Positions 1-8,104 of a DNA stretch of 64,000 nucleotides are shown here, one piece after another (the stretch's first letter is position 1; each line of letters opens with the position of its first letter). The stretch covers positions 3,793,001 to 3,857,000 of the forward strand of contig NZ_CP044310.1 of assembly GCF_009664365.1 (NCBI RefSeq), in the 5' to 3' direction. This stretch comes from Paenibacillus xylanilyticus (GTDB lineage Bacteria; Bacillota; Bacilli; Paenibacillales; Paenibacillaceae). The notes below the pieces were generated by a model. That model did no database searches. It was not told where the DNA came from and was given only the letters and a program-made list of their open reading frames with translations. The position numbers were made by a program, and so were the translations under genes.

Positions 1-637
1 TACGGGCAAAGGTCCGCCCAATGCCTGCCCCGTCCACATATGCAGCCTCTTCCACTTCCTTCGGAATGCCGCGGAAGAACTGACGAAAGATGAAAATATA
101 CAATCCGGCTTTAAGCGAATTGGCCGTAATGGCGGTCAGAATGAACGGCCAGTAGGTATTCAGCAGATTCACCGGTTTACCGGCAATCAGTGTCATCAAG
201 CCCATCAGGTCGAAGCTTTTCAGATTGAGATACACCGGAATCAAAATCGTCGTGGGCGGCACGAGAATCGTGAGAATCACACCTGCGAACAGCAAATTGC
301 TCCCCTTGAACTTCAAACGGGCAAAACCATACCCTGCAAGGGCACAAGACGCTGTCGTTAACAATGTTGTTGTAGCTGACAGCGCGAAGGTATTGAACAG
401 AGTCGCCCAGTAATCCATAACCCGGATGGCCTGCTGAAAGTTATCGATCGAGAAATTCTGGGGGATCCATACCACTACTGCGGAATACAGGTCACCCTTA
501 TCTTTGATGGACGTTGAGATTTTCTGAAATATCGGAAAGAGGATAACAAAGGAAAGTCCAGTAATCAGTACGAACCGAATCACAGACCAGAGCCAGCCTT
601 TCCAGTGTTCCAGCGATAATAATCGAGAAGTCGTCAC
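1..637 (-). CDS. Carbohydrate ABC transporter permease, MalG type (C-terminus cut by window edge)
   Basis: Inner-membrane subunit of a CUT1 sugar importer. About 212 codons are visible and the frame is still open at base 1, so the C-terminus lies outside the window. It has several hydrophobic segments and, near the visible end, the EAA-loop signature (EEAAYVDGAG) by which such permeases contact the ATPase. The start is read as GTG at 637, preceded by AAAGGAGG at a normal distance. It is the last visible gene of the long leftward operon and lies 17 bp after the MalF-type permease at 655-1533, its likely partner. No ATPase gene is present, as is common where a shared MsmX-type ATPase serves many importers. 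Substrate unknown. Confidence 0.9.
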   Translation of the reverse strand, partial: MTTSRLLSLEHWKGWLWSVIRFVLITGLSFVILFPIFQKISTSIKDKGDLYSAVVVWIPQNFSIDNFQQAIRVMDYWATLFNTFALSATTTLLTTASCALAGYGFARLKFKGSNLLFAGVILTILVPPTTILIPVYLNLKSFDLMGLMTLIAGKPVNLLNTYWPFILTAITANSLKAGLYIFIFRQFFRGIPKEVEEAAYVDGAGIGRTFAR

Positions 638-654
638 GCTGAACGTCCTCCTTT

Positions 655-1533
655 CTAATCTTGATAGAAGACTCGTTTCGAGAAAATTATGGATACAATC
701 ACGAGAATGATGGCAATCGCCAGAAAATACACCCATGCCATCGCTGAGCTGAGGCCAAAGTCAAATTTCACGAATCCGGTATCCCGGATCAGTTCAGTCA
801 TGGCGTTATTGGCAAACGAGTCGATAATCGTGTAGATCGCATTGACAAAGATCAGCGGACTGACCATCGGGAATGTAATCTTCCAGAATGCTTCGTACCC
901 GGTAGCACCTTCCATTTTGGATGCCTCATAGAGCTGAGGCGAAATGGTCTGGATGCCAGCCAAAAAGATCAAAATCTGCACGCCCGACTGGCTGACAATC
1001 TGATAGATCCGATCCACTGCGCTGCTCAGATACGTCACGATCCATTCGCTCACCCCGGCATCCAGCATCAGATTTTCAAGCTCAAATGTACCTAGTGCGC
1101 TTCCTCCGGTACTGCTCTGATTAACAGCATCAATCAAGCTGGTGCTCTCCAGTGACATGATGACACCGGATGCCAGAATAACGGGCAGGAAGAATATGGA
1201 ACGTGCCACAGCCCGGCCTCTGAACTTCTGGTTCAGGATGACGGCGAGAAACAGGCTAAATATGACAATAAGAGGCACATTGACAAGCACATCGGTAATC
1301 GACTCGATCAACGCCCGGTTAAAACTGGTATTGACGGTGAGCGCCTGAATATAGTTGGCAACCCCGGTGAATTGAATGGCAATGCCTTCCGCATTGGCCT
1401 GAATCGTGCTCATGCTGTAACGCAGCGACGCGAGCAGCGGGATGAAGAAAAACAATACAAATCCGACCAGCCATGGAAGCACGTAGATGACGCCCCACAT
1501 GGCTTTCTGCTGAGCATACGTACGACTTCCCAA
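655..1533 (-). CDS. Sugar ABC transporter permease, MalF type
   Basis: 292-residue permease of a CUT1 importer with an N-terminal cytoplasmic stretch, about six transmembrane helices and an EAA loop (EASKMEGATG, around residues 203-212). It pairs with the MalG-type gene at 1-637 and is the second MalF/MalG pair of this operon. The start is uncertain: TTG at 1533 is the first usable start after the DUF5696 stop codon but has no clear Shine-Dalgarno sequence, so translation may be coupled to the upstream gene. A stretch of about 40 residues between helices 2 and 3 (around residues 125-165) is longer than in maltose MalF-like homologues I know. Substrate unknown. Confidence 0.9.
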   Translation of the reverse strand: MGSRTYAQQKAMWGVIYVLPWLVGFVLFFFIPLLASLRYSMSTIQANAEGIAIQFTGVANYIQALTVNTSFNRALIESITDVLVNVPLIVIFSLFLAVILNQKFRGRAVARSIFFLPVILASGVIMSLESTSLIDAVNQSSTGGSALGTFELENLMLDAGVSEWIVTYLSSAVDRIYQIVSQSGVQILIFLAGIQTISPQLYEASKMEGATGYEAFWKITFPMVSPLIFVNAIYTIIDSFANNAMTELIRDTGFVKFDFGLSSAMAWVYFLAIAIILVIVSIIFSKRVFYQD

Positions 1534-1553
1534 TTTCCATTTCAGGAGTGTCT

Positions 1554-4136
1554 TCAGAGCTGCTCACCACCCGTCGCATAACCTTGGGCTTCCACGGATT
1601 GGCCCTCAACCTCTACAGGAAAATCATTATAATTCACGATCACGAAGCCACCGCCATCATAGGTTGTTCGGTACACACCTTCCGCCAATGCTTCATGCGA
1701 TTTCATGGAACGCCCGGCGAATGGAAGATTGGTCTGATTGACCTCGTTGTACATCTCGGCAGCCAGATCTACCCACTGCTCGTAATTTGCCGCGTACAGG
1801 TCGTCATAATCGGTCTGTTTGACTACATGATTAGGCGCATTAAACCAGGCAAAGTACGGACTTGCACCATATTCAATCAGCTTCAGCACATATTGTCTCG
1901 GGTTCGTATATGTCGAGAGATTGTAGGGAGATCCCGTGTAACTAATATTTCCATGAACCACCAATTGAAAGAACGGAATCTCCTCATCCTCCAGTTTGAA
2001 CTGACTGCTGCTCATTGGAGCATCTGTCAGTCCGGTAACATAAGGCAGCGCGTAGCCATTTCCACCTTCGGCCACAACGGAGCCTGCCTGCTGTTTGATC
2101 TGTTCCAGCGCTTTAGCGACTACACCCAGCGCTTCTGTTCGATCCAGCTGCTTCTTGGGATTCATGTCGCTGTTCAGCTGTTCAGCTAGATCCTGCAGGC
2201 TCAGTGATTGCGCTTGCTCTTCTTTTGAAATAGACTTCATCTCATCCAGCATATCTGTGGTAACCTGATCCAGCTTGTTGGGCGAAAGTACATAGGATGG
2301 TGACCTTTCCCTGTCACGTCGCTGTAAGGCTTGATTCATCGGATACACAACAGCCGGTTCCTGGGTTAACGTTCGTGAAGCCTCTTTATTGGGTTTGAAC
2401 CCTTTCTTCGACTGCACATTCAGCAGAGCTACATCCGGATAAAATCCAATACCCGCTTCCCGTGCGTAATCACTAAATTCGCGCATGCCCTTCTTGCCAC
2501 CAATGGCTCCGTCCACCGAAATGGAATCCGGCAGTCGGTGGTGCAATCCATCATTGAACCATCCGGCGTAGCGAACCTGAATGTTGGATACATTTTTCTC
2601 CGTCAGCGTGGACAGAATCTGCTTGGCTTCCTCAAAGGTCGTAAGCGCCTCAGTCGAATCATAAGGGATACCCAGCATATGCTGCCGGGTTGTCATCCCG
2701 CCGAACAATTTCAGATAAAATGGAATGCCCGCCTGTTCTTTACCCGCTTGCTGCTCGGGAAGTCCACCAGTTTGCAGCAGATAATTCCGATAGAGTTCCG
2801 CCAGCCCTGAATAGGAAGCCTTCTCCCCGCCGACAAAGGCGTAACGGACAACAAAGTCTGATGCTGTCGGTTTTTTCTGGAATTTGGGGAGTGTTCGCAC
2901 CATGTCACTTGCCTGAAGTGTTACATCGCTCTTATTCATGACATAGAAGCTTGGATATACGTTGTTATAGCTGTTCAGCTTGCCGCTGATATCCGCATTC
3001 ACCACTGCCACAGCGTCCCCTTCCTCGATAATGCCAAGGAAAGCTCCCTCTTTGCGAATCAGTCCAAAGACCGGCAACCGGGCTTTCGCTTCTGCCGAGC
3101 CGGCTTCTCTCAACTTCATCGTCAAATCCGGGCCGTAAACATCTTGTTGATAACCGGGATACTGGAGCTTGCCATTGTTAAAATGGATTAGTGCTCCCGA
3201 GCCGTCCGGTACAAATATCGAGCCCTCTTCATTCGTCCCTCCGGCCCCGAAATATTCCAGTACGGATATGGTGTTGATCGGATATTCTTCCGGAAAATGA
3301 ATGCCGGATGCAGGAACACGCACCAGCAGGTTCTCACCATCCAGTTCGTATTCCAGCGTCAACATGAAGAGCCGCGGTCCACTTCGCTCCTGATCGATCC
3401 CCTGCTCGGCATGGTCCTGTGCCAGGTCTTCTTCCGTATAACCGGCCGTGTCAAATGCCTTGAGAGCACGAGACAGCTGAAGTCCCTGCAGAGCCTTGTC
3501 GATTCGAACATAAACACCTTCTTCTTTGTCTTCGGTATACCCGATCTTCAAGGCGCGTTCTCCTGCCTTGTCGAGCTGTGCTAACAGCTTTTGCTCAAAT
3601 CGTTCCTTGCTGATTTTGACCGGCAAATCTTCAATGGAGCGTTCGGTGCTCCCGAACTGATAGTGAACCCGGACCCCGCTTGGCATAGCCTCATAGCTAA
3701 CCTGTTTATGACCGATACTATCCGTATAAGAGTTCACCGTACTGCTCTGTCCCTGGTTGTTGAAAAAGCTAAGTCTGGCTTGGGATGACAGAAGATCTTT
3801 GTTAATGCCGGCCGCAATCCCGTCCTGCTCTCGATCTGCCGGATTGCTGCGCCAGATCTGTCCGCTCTCGCTGTCCAGGACAGCAATCTCTGCCGTTTTT
3901 TCATCGATAAACAGCTGCAAGGCTTCATTCCTGGCAATACCAATCATGTCTTGCAGGCGAGGATCGCTGAAAGAAGATTTCAGTTGTTCTCCGGGAGGCA
4001 GGGAGGGAAGATCCGCCTGATCTACAGCTGCTGCTGCCTCACGAGCTTGCGGTGATAGCGAGACCTGGCAACCACTTAGAAGCAGACTGCCAATCAGCAG
4101 CATTCCGGTTATTTTTTTTGCTACAGCATATTTCAC
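1554..4136 (-). CDS. DUF5696 family surface lipoprotein
   Basis: 860-residue predicted lipoprotein: basic N-terminus, hydrophobic segment and a lipobox LLSGC with the acylated cysteine at residue 23. The start is GTG at 4136 behind AAGGAGGACATCCA. The length and C-terminal half (about residues 470-840) match what I recall of the DUF5696 family of Paenibacillaceae. The C-terminal part contains runs such as FYPDVALLN and AEGGNGYALPY, then a beta-rich end, which looks like a TIM barrel followed by a beta-sandwich as in retaining glycosidases. That structural reading is inference and no catalytic residue is proven. It lies between the YIP1-like gene (16 bp away) and a MalF permease, so it probably acts on or presents a glycan at the cell surface. 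Confidence 0.75.
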   Translation of the reverse strand: MKYAVAKKITGMLLIGSLLLSGCQVSLSPQAREAAAAVDQADLPSLPPGEQLKSSFSDPRLQDMIGIARNEALQLFIDEKTAEIAVLDSESGQIWRSNPADREQDGIAAGINKDLLSSQARLSFFNNQGQSSTVNSYTDSIGHKQVSYEAMPSGVRVHYQFGSTERSIEDLPVKISKERFEQKLLAQLDKAGERALKIGYTEDKEEGVYVRIDKALQGLQLSRALKAFDTAGYTEEDLAQDHAEQGIDQERSGPRLFMLTLEYELDGENLLVRVPASGIHFPEEYPINTISVLEYFGAGGTNEEGSIFVPDGSGALIHFNNGKLQYPGYQQDVYGPDLTMKLREAGSAEAKARLPVFGLIRKEGAFLGIIEEGDAVAVVNADISGKLNSYNNVYPSFYVMNKSDVTLQASDMVRTLPKFQKKPTASDFVVRYAFVGGEKASYSGLAELYRNYLLQTGGLPEQQAGKEQAGIPFYLKLFGGMTTRQHMLGIPYDSTEALTTFEEAKQILSTLTEKNVSNIQVRYAGWFNDGLHHRLPDSISVDGAIGGKKGMREFSDYAREAGIGFYPDVALLNVQSKKGFKPNKEASRTLTQEPAVVYPMNQALQRRDRERSPSYVLSPNKLDQVTTDMLDEMKSISKEEQAQSLSLQDLAEQLNSDMNPKKQLDRTEALGVVAKALEQIKQQAGSVVAEGGNGYALPYVTGLTDAPMSSSQFKLEDEEIPFFQLVVHGNISYTGSPYNLSTYTNPRQYVLKLIEYGASPYFAWFNAPNHVVKQTDYDDLYAANYEQWVDLAAEMYNEVNQTNLPFAGRSMKSHEALAEGVYRTTYDGGGFVIVNYNDFPVEVEGQSVEAQGYATGGEQL

Positions 4137-4152
4137 TGGATGTCCTCCTTCC

Positions 4153-4788
4153 TTAGCCCCGAAGCACGATTTCTTGATAGATGGTTACGACAAACGATAC
4201 GATCTGCTGCACCAGACTGAAGAAAAGCAAGCACAGAAAAGCCATAAAAGCCATGGCTACAAGGGTAAGCAGCATCGTAAGCACCGTCTTAGCCGGTGTG
4301 TACTGATGAACGGTCATGTTGCCCACGAATAACAGATACACCGTCCAAGCCACAGCAAGTGCATTGGAGAAATAATAAAAGGCTGTCTCCTGCGCGGAAA
4401 TGACGAGACTCAGCCAAATCCACGGGAAATGAATCAGGAGAAGCGGCACCAGTGCAAAACACGTCGACATAAAAATCTCCGAAAACTTGCCTTCTCCGTC
4501 CATCAGGGTCGTTAGCGACCAGTTGGCCACACACCAGAACAGTACCGGGATCATGACGTACAACACTTCAAGCAGGCTGTTCAGATACTTGGGATTGTTA
4601 AAATTAATGAGAAAACCGCTGTACTGGGCATGCAAAATCTTGGTAACCGTCAGCAGCAGCATAATCATACAGGCAATCAGCAATGTCGTTCGTTGATTAC
4701 GTTCATATTTCAGTTCCCAGTACCCATCGAACGGGTGAAAAATGAGGTGAAGCGGATACTGGTAAAGCTGCTTACTTGGCGCTTGCAT
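4153..4788 (-). CDS. YIP1-like multi-pass membrane protein
   Basis: 211-residue integral membrane protein with a short polar N-terminus and five hydrophobic segments, resembling the Yip1 domain family. An ATG at 4788 is chosen because AAAGGAGGACAACAA stands directly before it; the longer reading frame up to 4848 would begin well inside the upstream gene. It still overlaps the end of the NHL-propeller gene by 17 bp, which indicates translational coupling. Bacterial Yip1-like proteins have no general assigned function. The gene order NHL protein, YIP1, DUF5696 within an ABC operon suggests that the three act together in the envelope. Confidence 0.75.
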   Translation of the reverse strand: MQAPSKQLYQYPLHLIFHPFDGYWELKYERNQRTTLLIACMIMLLLTVTKILHAQYSGFLINFNNPKYLNSLLEVLYVMIPVLFWCVANWSLTTLMDGEGKFSEIFMSTCFALVPLLLIHFPWIWLSLVISAQETAFYYFSNALAVAWTVYLLFVGNMTVHQYTPAKTVLTMLLTLVAMAFMAFLCLLFFSLVQQIVSFVVTIYQEIVLRG

Positions 4789-6235
4789 TTGTTGTCCTCC
4801 TTTTCTGCCTGCGAACAATGACGACGGTAACAAACGCAGCAACAGCAAGGAATAGACCGGACATCATCCACGAAAAATGCTCACGCATCAGCTCCTTGCG
4901 GAACAAGAGAAAAGCTTTGGAGTAACCCTGCCGCTCCATGCTCCGTTTGAAATATTGCGCAGATTCGGCATAATCCTTCTGGCGAAGCAGCGACTTGCCA
5001 ATACCCGCATAGGCATACTCCAGGTTCGCATTCATCTCGGCGGCCTTGGCGAACAGCACCGAGGATTGATCTTCATCCCCGTTGTAATAACTGCGCACCG
5101 CTTCGTGCAGCGTGCGCCCGTATTCGGTAATCTCGAATACCGTAATCTCACCGAGCGCCTTATCCAGCACAAGCATTCGGTCTCCTGCACGTTCCAGTGC
5201 AACTGGTGTGTTAAACTGGCCTAACCGATTGCCTATCCCCCCAAAAATATGGAGCAGGTACCCATCCCCGTTATAGGTGAATATTCTCCCTCTGCTGGAG
5301 TCAAGCACCGAATACATGTCACTGTCTCCCACGTCTACATCAATCAGGCGCGATGGCCCTGCTTCATTCGTGTACATCAGATCACCTTGTGGGTAATGAT
5401 AACCTTGTCTGCGCAAGATATCGGTCCCCTGGGCATTCAGCTTCTTGATTGGATCTTTGCCGCGGTCACCGCTCGTGGCATAGATGAATCCCTCTTCATC
5501 CATATCCAGGTTGGTGAATTCCGTCGGCGTGAACATGACCATCTGACTGCGCTGCTCGCGCGTGGCAAATCGTTTCCACAAATACTCTACCGGGTCAACT
5601 TGAACCCTGTTCGCTCCGATAAAGGAGGAAAATGTACCGTCGGCACTGAATTCCATGAATCCGTCAAATACACCCGCTGCCATGACGTAAATGCGGTCTC
5701 CTTTATCCATGACAACCCGAACGGGTTTGAATTGAAAATCCGCTTGTAACAGATCCGATTTCGGCTCAGCCACAACCTTGACCAATTGGCCTTGTTCATT
5801 CAGATGAACGACGCGTTGATTGTCGGTATCCGCAATGAGAAGATCCCCTTTTTCACTTACATACAGCCCTTGCGGGTTATTGAATTGCTCCTTCTTTCCC
5901 TCACGTTCAAAGGAATCAATCGTCCGGACCAGCTTCAAATTACGATCCATTTCCACAATGCGACCATTGCCGGAATCCAGTACGAACACCCGCTGATCCG
6001 CTGTGACATGCATGTCACTTGGTTCCTTGAATGCCCCAGCGTTCACTTTTTTTCCCGTAATGATGGACGTGGCCTCGTATGCTGCAGGAGCCGGAACGGA
6101 ATCGCCCCAGTAGGAATATTGGTAAGCATCCTGCTTGCCATCTGCACTCACGGGTGCTGCCTCCTGGCTGAACCACAGGAGGCAGACCATGCCCATGATG
6201 ATCCAGCCCTGCTTGTTCCATGTGCTTATCCGCAC
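4772..6235 (-). CDS. NHL-repeat beta-propeller protein with TPR-like segment and C-terminal membrane anchor
   Basis: 487 residues. An N-terminal signal segment (about 10-30) is followed by repeated propeller blades with the NHL pattern (for example FNNPQGLYVSEKGDLLIADT near residue 122 and FNTPVALERAGDRMLVLD near 343). Next come a helical stretch like one or two TPR units (about 385-440) and a transmembrane helix near 452-475 with a basic tail. It is therefore probably an extracytoplasmic propeller anchored at its C-terminus. The start is GTG at 6235 behind AAAGGAGGCAGCGAG. NHL propellers bind proteins, nucleic acids or glycans; no enzyme residues are evident. It is co-transcribed with two sugar importers. 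Confidence 0.8.
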   Translation of the reverse strand: MRISTWNKQGWIIMGMVCLLWFSQEAAPVSADGKQDAYQYSYWGDSVPAPAAYEATSIITGKKVNAGAFKEPSDMHVTADQRVFVLDSGNGRIVEMDRNLKLVRTIDSFEREGKKEQFNNPQGLYVSEKGDLLIADTDNQRVVHLNEQGQLVKVVAEPKSDLLQADFQFKPVRVVMDKGDRIYVMAAGVFDGFMEFSADGTFSSFIGANRVQVDPVEYLWKRFATREQRSQMVMFTPTEFTNLDMDEEGFIYATSGDRGKDPIKKLNAQGTDILRRQGYHYPQGDLMYTNEAGPSRLIDVDVGDSDMYSVLDSSRGRIFTYNGDGYLLHIFGGIGNRLGQFNTPVALERAGDRMLVLDKALGEITVFEITEYGRTLHEAVRSYYNGDEDQSSVLFAKAAEMNANLEYAYAGIGKSLLRQKDYAESAQYFKRSMERQGYSKAFLLFRKELMREHFSWMMSGLFLAVAAFVTVVIVRRQKRRTTNASAK

Positions 6236-6250
6236 CTCGCTGCCTCCTTT

Positions 6251-7132
6251 CTACTCTTTCATGCCCGAAGTAGCCATCGTCTGCATGACACTGCTCTGGG
6301 AGATGATGAACAGCGTAATCGGTACGATCATAAGCAGCAGTGCAACCGCTGCACCAACCCCCGCTCTCGCTATTCCTCCCTGAACAATCTGGCTGAGCGC
6401 GTAATGCAATGTTTTAAGATTTTCACTGTAAATAAAACTTCCACCGTCTGTTCCCCAGAGGGCCGGAAACTGCAAAATCATCAAAGTGAGCCATGCCGGC
6501 TTCACATTAGGCATCACAATACTCCAGAAAATCCGGTATTCATTCGCGCCATCAATTTTCGCTGCCTCCAGCAGTGCATCCGGGATCTGTTCCATGAACT
6601 GTTTCATCAGAAACAGTCCCAACGAGAACGCTAGGGATGGCACGATAATCGAAGCATGACTGTTAATCCAGCCGAGCCAGGACATCACCATGTAGTTCGG
6701 GATGGCAGTGACATGCGGCGAAAACATGAGGGACAGAATGACAATTGTGAACAGCACCTTTGAACCCGGAAAACGATATTTCGCCAGTGGATACGCCGCA
6801 GCTGAGGCCAGAAGGATATGTCCTGCTGTTCCCAGGATCGTAATGAGCAATGTATTGGCAATATAGCGCGATAACGGTACCCACGAATTGCCCATCAGAT
6901 TGATCAGATCCGCGAAATTCTCCGTTGTCGGATTGTTCACCCAGAAGCGCGGTGGAAAAATAAACAATTCATCCAGTGGCTTAAATGCGTTGTTAACAGC
7001 ATAGATGAGAGGTAACACCATAAATGATCCAAATACGGCCAGCAGGGCAAACAGCATCAGGCTGACGGTAAATGACCGATTCAGTCTTTTGGGCATGCCG
7101 AACACGGCACGTACTTTGCTGGTCATTGTCAT
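6251..7132 (-). CDS. Carbohydrate ABC transporter permease, MalG type
   Basis: 293-residue CUT1 permease with six predicted transmembrane helices and the EAA motif (EAAKIDGANE, about residue 194). The start codon overlaps the stop of the MalF-type gene at 7129-8085 by 4 bp (ATGA), so the two are translationally coupled and form one permease heterodimer. With the solute-binding proteins at 8105 and 11115 it makes the first importer of the operon. Substrate unknown; the operon context and cre box point to a carbohydrate. Confidence 0.93.
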   Translation of the reverse strand: MTMTSKVRAVFGMPKRLNRSFTVSLMLFALLAVFGSFMVLPLIYAVNNAFKPLDELFIFPPRFWVNNPTTENFADLINLMGNSWVPLSRYIANTLLITILGTAGHILLASAAAYPLAKYRFPGSKVLFTIVILSLMFSPHVTAIPNYMVMSWLGWINSHASIIVPSLAFSLGLFLMKQFMEQIPDALLEAAKIDGANEYRIFWSIVMPNVKPAWLTLMILQFPALWGTDGGSFIYSENLKTLHYALSQIVQGGIARAGVGAAVALLLMIVPITLFIISQSSVMQTMATSGMKE

Positions 7133-8085
7133 TCACCTATCTTTCTCAGCATTTTTTGCGTCAAGACGTTCGTACCAAGCATCAGTGCAAACAGCACCGT
7201 TGCAATGGCCGAGGCATATCCCATCTCGAAGCGAATGGTGCCGAAGTCCATCAAGTGAGTAACGACCGTATGCGCTGCATAGTTAACACTTGGGAAACCG
7301 GCCAGGGCAATCGAAATTTCGGCTACCGCAAATGAAGCCGTAATCTGCATGACGGCGCCAAACATGAGTTGGGGTCTCATCGATGGCAGGGTAATATACC
7401 AGAGCTCCTGCCAGCGATTTTTGATCCCATCTACGGTACCGGCTTCCACCAGCGAGCGGTCAATCGTCTGCAAACCTGCGATAAAAGCCAGGAAGCTGGT
7501 TCCGAGACTGAGCCATAGTTGCACGATAATGACGATGGCCAGCACGTATCTCTCATCTGCGAGCCACTGGATGGGTTCTAGGGTGACGCCCAGACGCATC
7601 AGGAAGCCATTCATGTACCCGTAGCTGTCACCTGAGAAGATGATCAGCCAGATGAAAAATACGTTACCGGATATGGACGGAGCGTAGAATACCAGCGTCA
7701 TAACTGCCCGGATTTTGGGCGATAGTTCATTGATAATCCACGCAAACAAAAAGCAGGCAATATAACTGACTGGGCCGGTGATGACGGCAAACAGCAGCGT
7801 ATTTTTCAGAGCAATTAAAAAGACATCGTCCCCCAGGAACAAGCGTGAATAGTTCTGCCAGCCGATAAAACGCGGCAGCTCCAGCATATTGAAATGGAAA
7901 AAGCTGAGCCCAAGCGAAATGCCGACCGGAATGACAGTGAACATAAAAAAGATCAACATAAACGGTGCCATCAATACGTAATAATGTCTGCTGAGATACA
8001 GATCCCTTTTCAAAAGGGACCACCTGCCCGCTGGACGCGTATGGATGGCAGGAGCGGCTGCTGTCTTGGCTGTTTTGGCTTGCAA
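7129..8085 (-). CDS. Sugar ABC transporter permease, MalF type
   Basis: 318-residue CUT1 permease with a basic N-terminal tail, about six transmembrane helices and an EAA loop (EAGTVDGIKN near residue 216). TTG at 8085 is the likely start, with AAGGGAGG placed correctly before it. The gene follows the large solute-binding protein by 19 bp and overlaps the MalG gene by 4 bp. Role: imports the ligand delivered by one of the two binding proteins encoded just upstream. Confidence 0.92.
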   Translation of the reverse strand: MQAKTAKTAAAPAIHTRPAGRWSLLKRDLYLSRHYYVLMAPFMLIFFMFTVIPVGISLGLSFFHFNMLELPRFIGWQNYSRLFLGDDVFLIALKNTLLFAVITGPVSYIACFLFAWIINELSPKIRAVMTLVFYAPSISGNVFFIWLIIFSGDSYGYMNGFLMRLGVTLEPIQWLADERYVLAIVIIVQLWLSLGTSFLAFIAGLQTIDRSLVEAGTVDGIKNRWQELWYITLPSMRPQLMFGAVMQITASFAVAEISIALAGFPSVNYAAHTVVTHLMDFGTIRFEMGYASAIATVLFALMLGTNVLTQKMLRKIGE

Positions 8086-8104
8086 CCGTTACCCTCCCTT
8101 CCTT